This document shows positions 61,156-64,000 of a stretch of DNA of 64,000 bases, piece by piece. Position numbers and translations under genes: made by a program. The DNA is from Psettodes erumei (lineage: Eukaryota > Chordata > Actinopteri > Pleuronectiformes > Psettodidae). Each line of letters opens with the position of its first letter. Position 1 is the stretch's first letter. The DNA is taken from NCBI GenBank assembly GCA_016785225.1, contig JAFBJZ010000107.1:3472001-3536000 (forward strand). The letters are read 5' to 3'. A model generated the notes under the pieces. The model saw only the letters and a program-made list of their open reading frames with translations. It did not search any database and was not told the origin of the DNA.

Positions 61156-62075
61156 AACTCTCTGTCCGCTCACTGCCACTCCTCAAATCCAGCAGATCCA
61201 AGAAATAATCTCAGTCACTGCAGCGAGTCTATTTGCCGTAGCACAGAAAAACATGCCACCCTCCCCTCCTCTGTCGTGCTCGCGTTGTGTACAACAGTGA
61301 TTGTTTTGGAGAGGCACCGGTGGAAATGTGTTTTCTGCATGCATTTACTCCTAGTATTAGTACAGCTCGACCTGGGGGGAGCGTGAGAGGCTGGCAGTGA
61401 TTCAGGAGGCAGGTTTATGGAAATAGCACCCGCATTAAAAACCCAATGAGAGCAGGGAGAAGATTATGCTCCGGCACACACGTGGGCTCCTGCAATGTCA
61501 ACACTCTAAGTAGATCCCCTCCCTCTCAATTGCCTCCGTCTCCCTCTGTCTCCATTTCTGTCTCCCCCGCTCTCCCACTCCCCGCCGCTGTGCCCTTTTT
61601 CTGCACACACCAACTGGTAGCGTGCTGCGCGAGTGCACGTGGACGCTTGTGCGTTTTGTACGCACGTGCGCGCTCAAGTTTGCGTTGGATTTGTATGTGT
61701 AATCGTGTGTATGTGCCAGCGCTCTGCTCAGCCATAATAAGATGTATGAGCAGCGAGAAGCAGAGCCTGGCTGAGTTCCGGAGAGGGGCCGACCTTGTGC
61801 TGTGGAAATGAGGCTGGCGTGCCACGGAGCCGCTCCCCGGCACGGGGCGTAAAACCGCCCGGCCTTTTTCCGTTAGGATTTTTGTGCGCACGCACGTCCG
61901 CTGATGCACACAAAATGCATGCGCCCTTACTTTTGCGTGCGTGCATGCTTACCCACCTGTTTATCTCCGACAGTCAAGCTTTCTTGTGTGCCGGCCCAGC
62001 TGCCGCAAAGGCTGAATAATTCAATGCTACACTCTGTGAAGGTTGGTGGTGTATGAGTGTAGTATAATGTGTGAT

Positions 62076-62102
62076 TGTGTGTGTGCGTGTGTGTGTGTGT
62101 GT
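62076..62102 (+). repeat. (GT)n microsatellite
   Basis: GT array with one GC interruption. Confidence 0.85.
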
Positions 62103-62235
62103 ACTGTATGCTATATTGTGGGGGCGGGAGTGGAGCGGACCGGTCAGCATGAAGCCAATTGGTGCTGGCAGGATTGGAGGCCTTGTAGTCGGGGAGAGGG
62201 GACTCGTTAGAATTTAGCCTTTGGGTAACGCACGC

Positions 62236-62290
<55 letters not shown>

Positions 62291-62298
62291 TGTGTATA
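62236..62298 (+). repeat. (TG)n microsatellite
   Basis: About 26 TG units and a short degenerate tail. Confidence 0.95.
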
Positions 62299-62975
62299 TG
62301 TGTGCGTTTGTTTTAAGTAGGAGATCATGGTGGAGTAGAAGTTTAAACAGGCACGGTCAAGGTCTTGTTTTAAAATTCTCCTCTGTGAACTGTACAGGGA
62401 TTTGTTTTGCGAATTTAACATTTGCGTTGAAAGTAAAGCGATGTTGCATCTTTTCTGCCGTGCTTATACTGCGTATGTAATTTGTGAACTCGGATGTTTC
62501 ACGCGGGTTTCACTCTCATAAGCTCCCCGTGCCTCCGCGATGAACAAACGCACACGCAAGGACCCATATGTCTTTTAAAACATCTCGGCGCTCTCAGTGA
62601 TGGCAGTTTATCTCTTATGGAAAAATACCACCGACTCACCTCAGCGCTGTAATAGGCTCAGTCGCCGCAGCTGATCGCAGACGCTACAAGGATGCCTCTG
62701 ATGCCTGTGTTTTATAACCTTTGATGCACTGAGATGAGAGTAAATAGGGCTCTGTGGATACTGGTACTCTAATGGTTTTACAGCCCAGCATCCAGCCTGT
62801 CTCTGAATTTATTACCCAAGTCAAATCACACCAGTGAAGAGAAGGAACAGGTTTCAAAAAGTGTGGAGGTCGGCTTTTTTATCATGATACCTACTTAATA
62901 GGATAATAGTTTGCTACAGGTATGACTACAGTGCCAGCACGGGTATGAATGCTAAACAAAGCTGGGTTTCTTTTC

Positions 62976-62978
<3 letters not shown>

Positions 62979-63012
<34 letters not shown>
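62979..63012 (+). repeat. (TG)n microsatellite
   Basis: About 17 TG units. Confidence 0.95.
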
Positions 63013-63013
<1 letters not shown>

Positions 63014-63148
63014 TGTCAGCTATTATGGCATATTGGGGTAATGTACACACAGTAAAGATGTGCTGTGCTGTAGTGCTCCTGCGGGACCTGAATCTCCACA
63101 CCCTTATAAAATGCACTTATACTATAACATAGTCATGCATGCGTGCGC

Positions 63149-63156
63149 GTGCACAC

Positions 63157-63201
<45 letters not shown>

Positions 63202-63203
63202 AA
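63149..63203 (+). repeat. (CA)n microsatellite
   Basis: CA array with GC interruptions at both ends. Confidence 0.95.
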
Positions 63204-63340
63204 TATACACACCCCTGAAGCAGAGGGGCTAGAAATAGACTAAAACACACAGGGTAACCGTTGGTGCCATCACAGTGTTGCTTGTTTTCCACCTTCTGTC
63301 TCTCTCTGTCTCGATGTTGCTCCTCTGGTACCCCTCTCAA

Positions 63341-63409
63341 ACGCACACACACGCACACACACACGCGCAAGACACACACACACACGCACACACACACGCA
63401 CGCACACCC
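63341..63409 (+). repeat. Interrupted (CA)n microsatellite
   Basis: CA units with regular CG interruptions, therefore also alternating purine-pyrimidine. Confidence 0.9.
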
Positions 63410-63588
63410 CTCTCCTTTGTTCAGCTCATTTTTCTGTGTAGCAGATTAGCCACATATTTAGAGAAGCCTTCTTCTCCCCAGGGGATTGGCTTCCAAGGGT
63501 ATTTGGAAAAAAGAGCCGGATCTGCACTCTGCACCTGCCTTTGGAGAATAAACAACATCCGTTGAAACACCCAAAATGTGTTTCATCA

Positions 63589-63614
63589 TGAAATTTCATT
63601 TCATTTCATTTCAT
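63589..63614 (+). repeat. (ATTTC)n pentanucleotide repeat
   Basis: Four perfect and one partial ATTTC units. Confidence 0.9.
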
Positions 63615-64000
63615 ATAGTGTATACTACATTCATGTGCAATGATCTCTCTTCAGTTGTGACAAGGAGTGCGGTCAAAATATCAAGCCAATATTTGTTGCA
63701 TTATTTGTTACTAATGGTAGATTGACAGAACAATACAAATAGTTAAATAACTTAAAAATAAAATAAATACAGTAGAATTATCCGCTGTCATTACGTGAGA
63801 AGCAAAGTCGAACCAATTTCAAAATATTTCAAGATGAAAAAAACCCGAAACATTCTTGCGAGAGCTTTCTTTTGGTTACAGATGACCGTGCATTGACCCC
63901 ATCTGTGACATTAGTACTGATGACATTACAATGCTGCTCCCCCTCCCACCATTCAGGGCATCTCGCTCACCGACTCTCGGGGGAGAGACGTTGCTTGAAA

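Larger units (their letters stand above)
57267..64000 (+). other. celf5 intron 2 (5' part; continues beyond the window)
   Basis: I looked for the next CELF exon (RPIQVKPADSESRG-coding) and did not see it before the right edge. The region is unusually rich in (GT)n on the sense strand and has CpG-bearing blocks at 60410-60560 and 61610-61900. No other gene recognised. Confidence 0.65.

Noticed and set aside
61927..63565. Frames rich in HT or CV repeats in celf5 intron 2
   Set aside because: Caused by the (GT)n/(CA)n microsatellites.
1..64000. tRNA, rRNA, CRISPR arrays, complete retroviral or LTR elements
   Set aside because: Looked for typical signatures by eye on both strands and found none.

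Overview
The window is vertebrate nuclear DNA, almost certainly from a ray-finned fish and probably a percomorph teleost. It is AT-rich and gene-poor, with GT-AG introns, many (GT)n/(CA)n and (GATA)n microsatellites, and degenerate copies of dispersed repeats that I recognise from teleost genomes. No bacterial operons, CRISPR arrays, rRNA or tRNA genes were seen.

Three protein-coding genes can be supported. (1) 11832-13034, minus strand: an intronless class A GPCR of the relaxin-family-peptide-receptor RXFP3/RXFP4 group, with a TATA box about 230 bp upstream of the ATG. (2) 21640-27046, minus strand: creb3l3 (CREB-H), a membrane-anchored bZIP factor. I resolve it into ten coding exons that join in phase to 437 codons, including the adhesion and basic region, zipper, transmembrane segment and a site-1-protease-like RSLQ motif. 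(3) From 41585, plus strand: the 5' end of celf5, an RNA-binding CELF-family splicing regulator. Coding exons 1 (41585-41945) and 2 (57184-57266) are separated by a 15.2 kb intron, and the rest of the gene lies beyond the right edge.

Layout: 1-11.5 kb is non-coding and holds a (GATA)n array, an old dispersed repeat near 3.3-3.7 kb, a decayed IS630/Tc1-mariner-type transposon with recognisable terminal inverted repeats (5333-7545), and a LINE-tail-like segment near 8.6-9.1 kb. 13.3-21.4 kb is an AT-rich spacer with a second copy of the 3.3 kb repeat. 27.3-41.2 kb is the creb3l3-celf5 spacer, with several degenerate repeats and an apparently unique, CpG-bearing block at 38.5-38.95 kb. 41.9-57.2 kb is celf5 intron 1, with G-rich/C-rich tracts, candidate conserved elements, a 12-bp perfect hairpin and a CpG-rich promoter-like block. 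57.3-64 kb is the beginning of celf5 intron 2, rich in (GT)n.

The genes are functionally unrelated (peptide-hormone signalling, hepatic/ER lipid-stress transcription, neuronal RNA processing). Their linkage reads as an ancestral syntenic block: human CREB3L3 and CELF5 are both on 19p13.3. No clear new biological system was found. The most interesting signals are GU-rich tracts flanking exon 2 of a gene whose product belongs to a GU-rich-RNA-binding family, a long Z-DNA-prone tract at the celf5 5' end, and a CpG-rich promoter-like block in intron 1.
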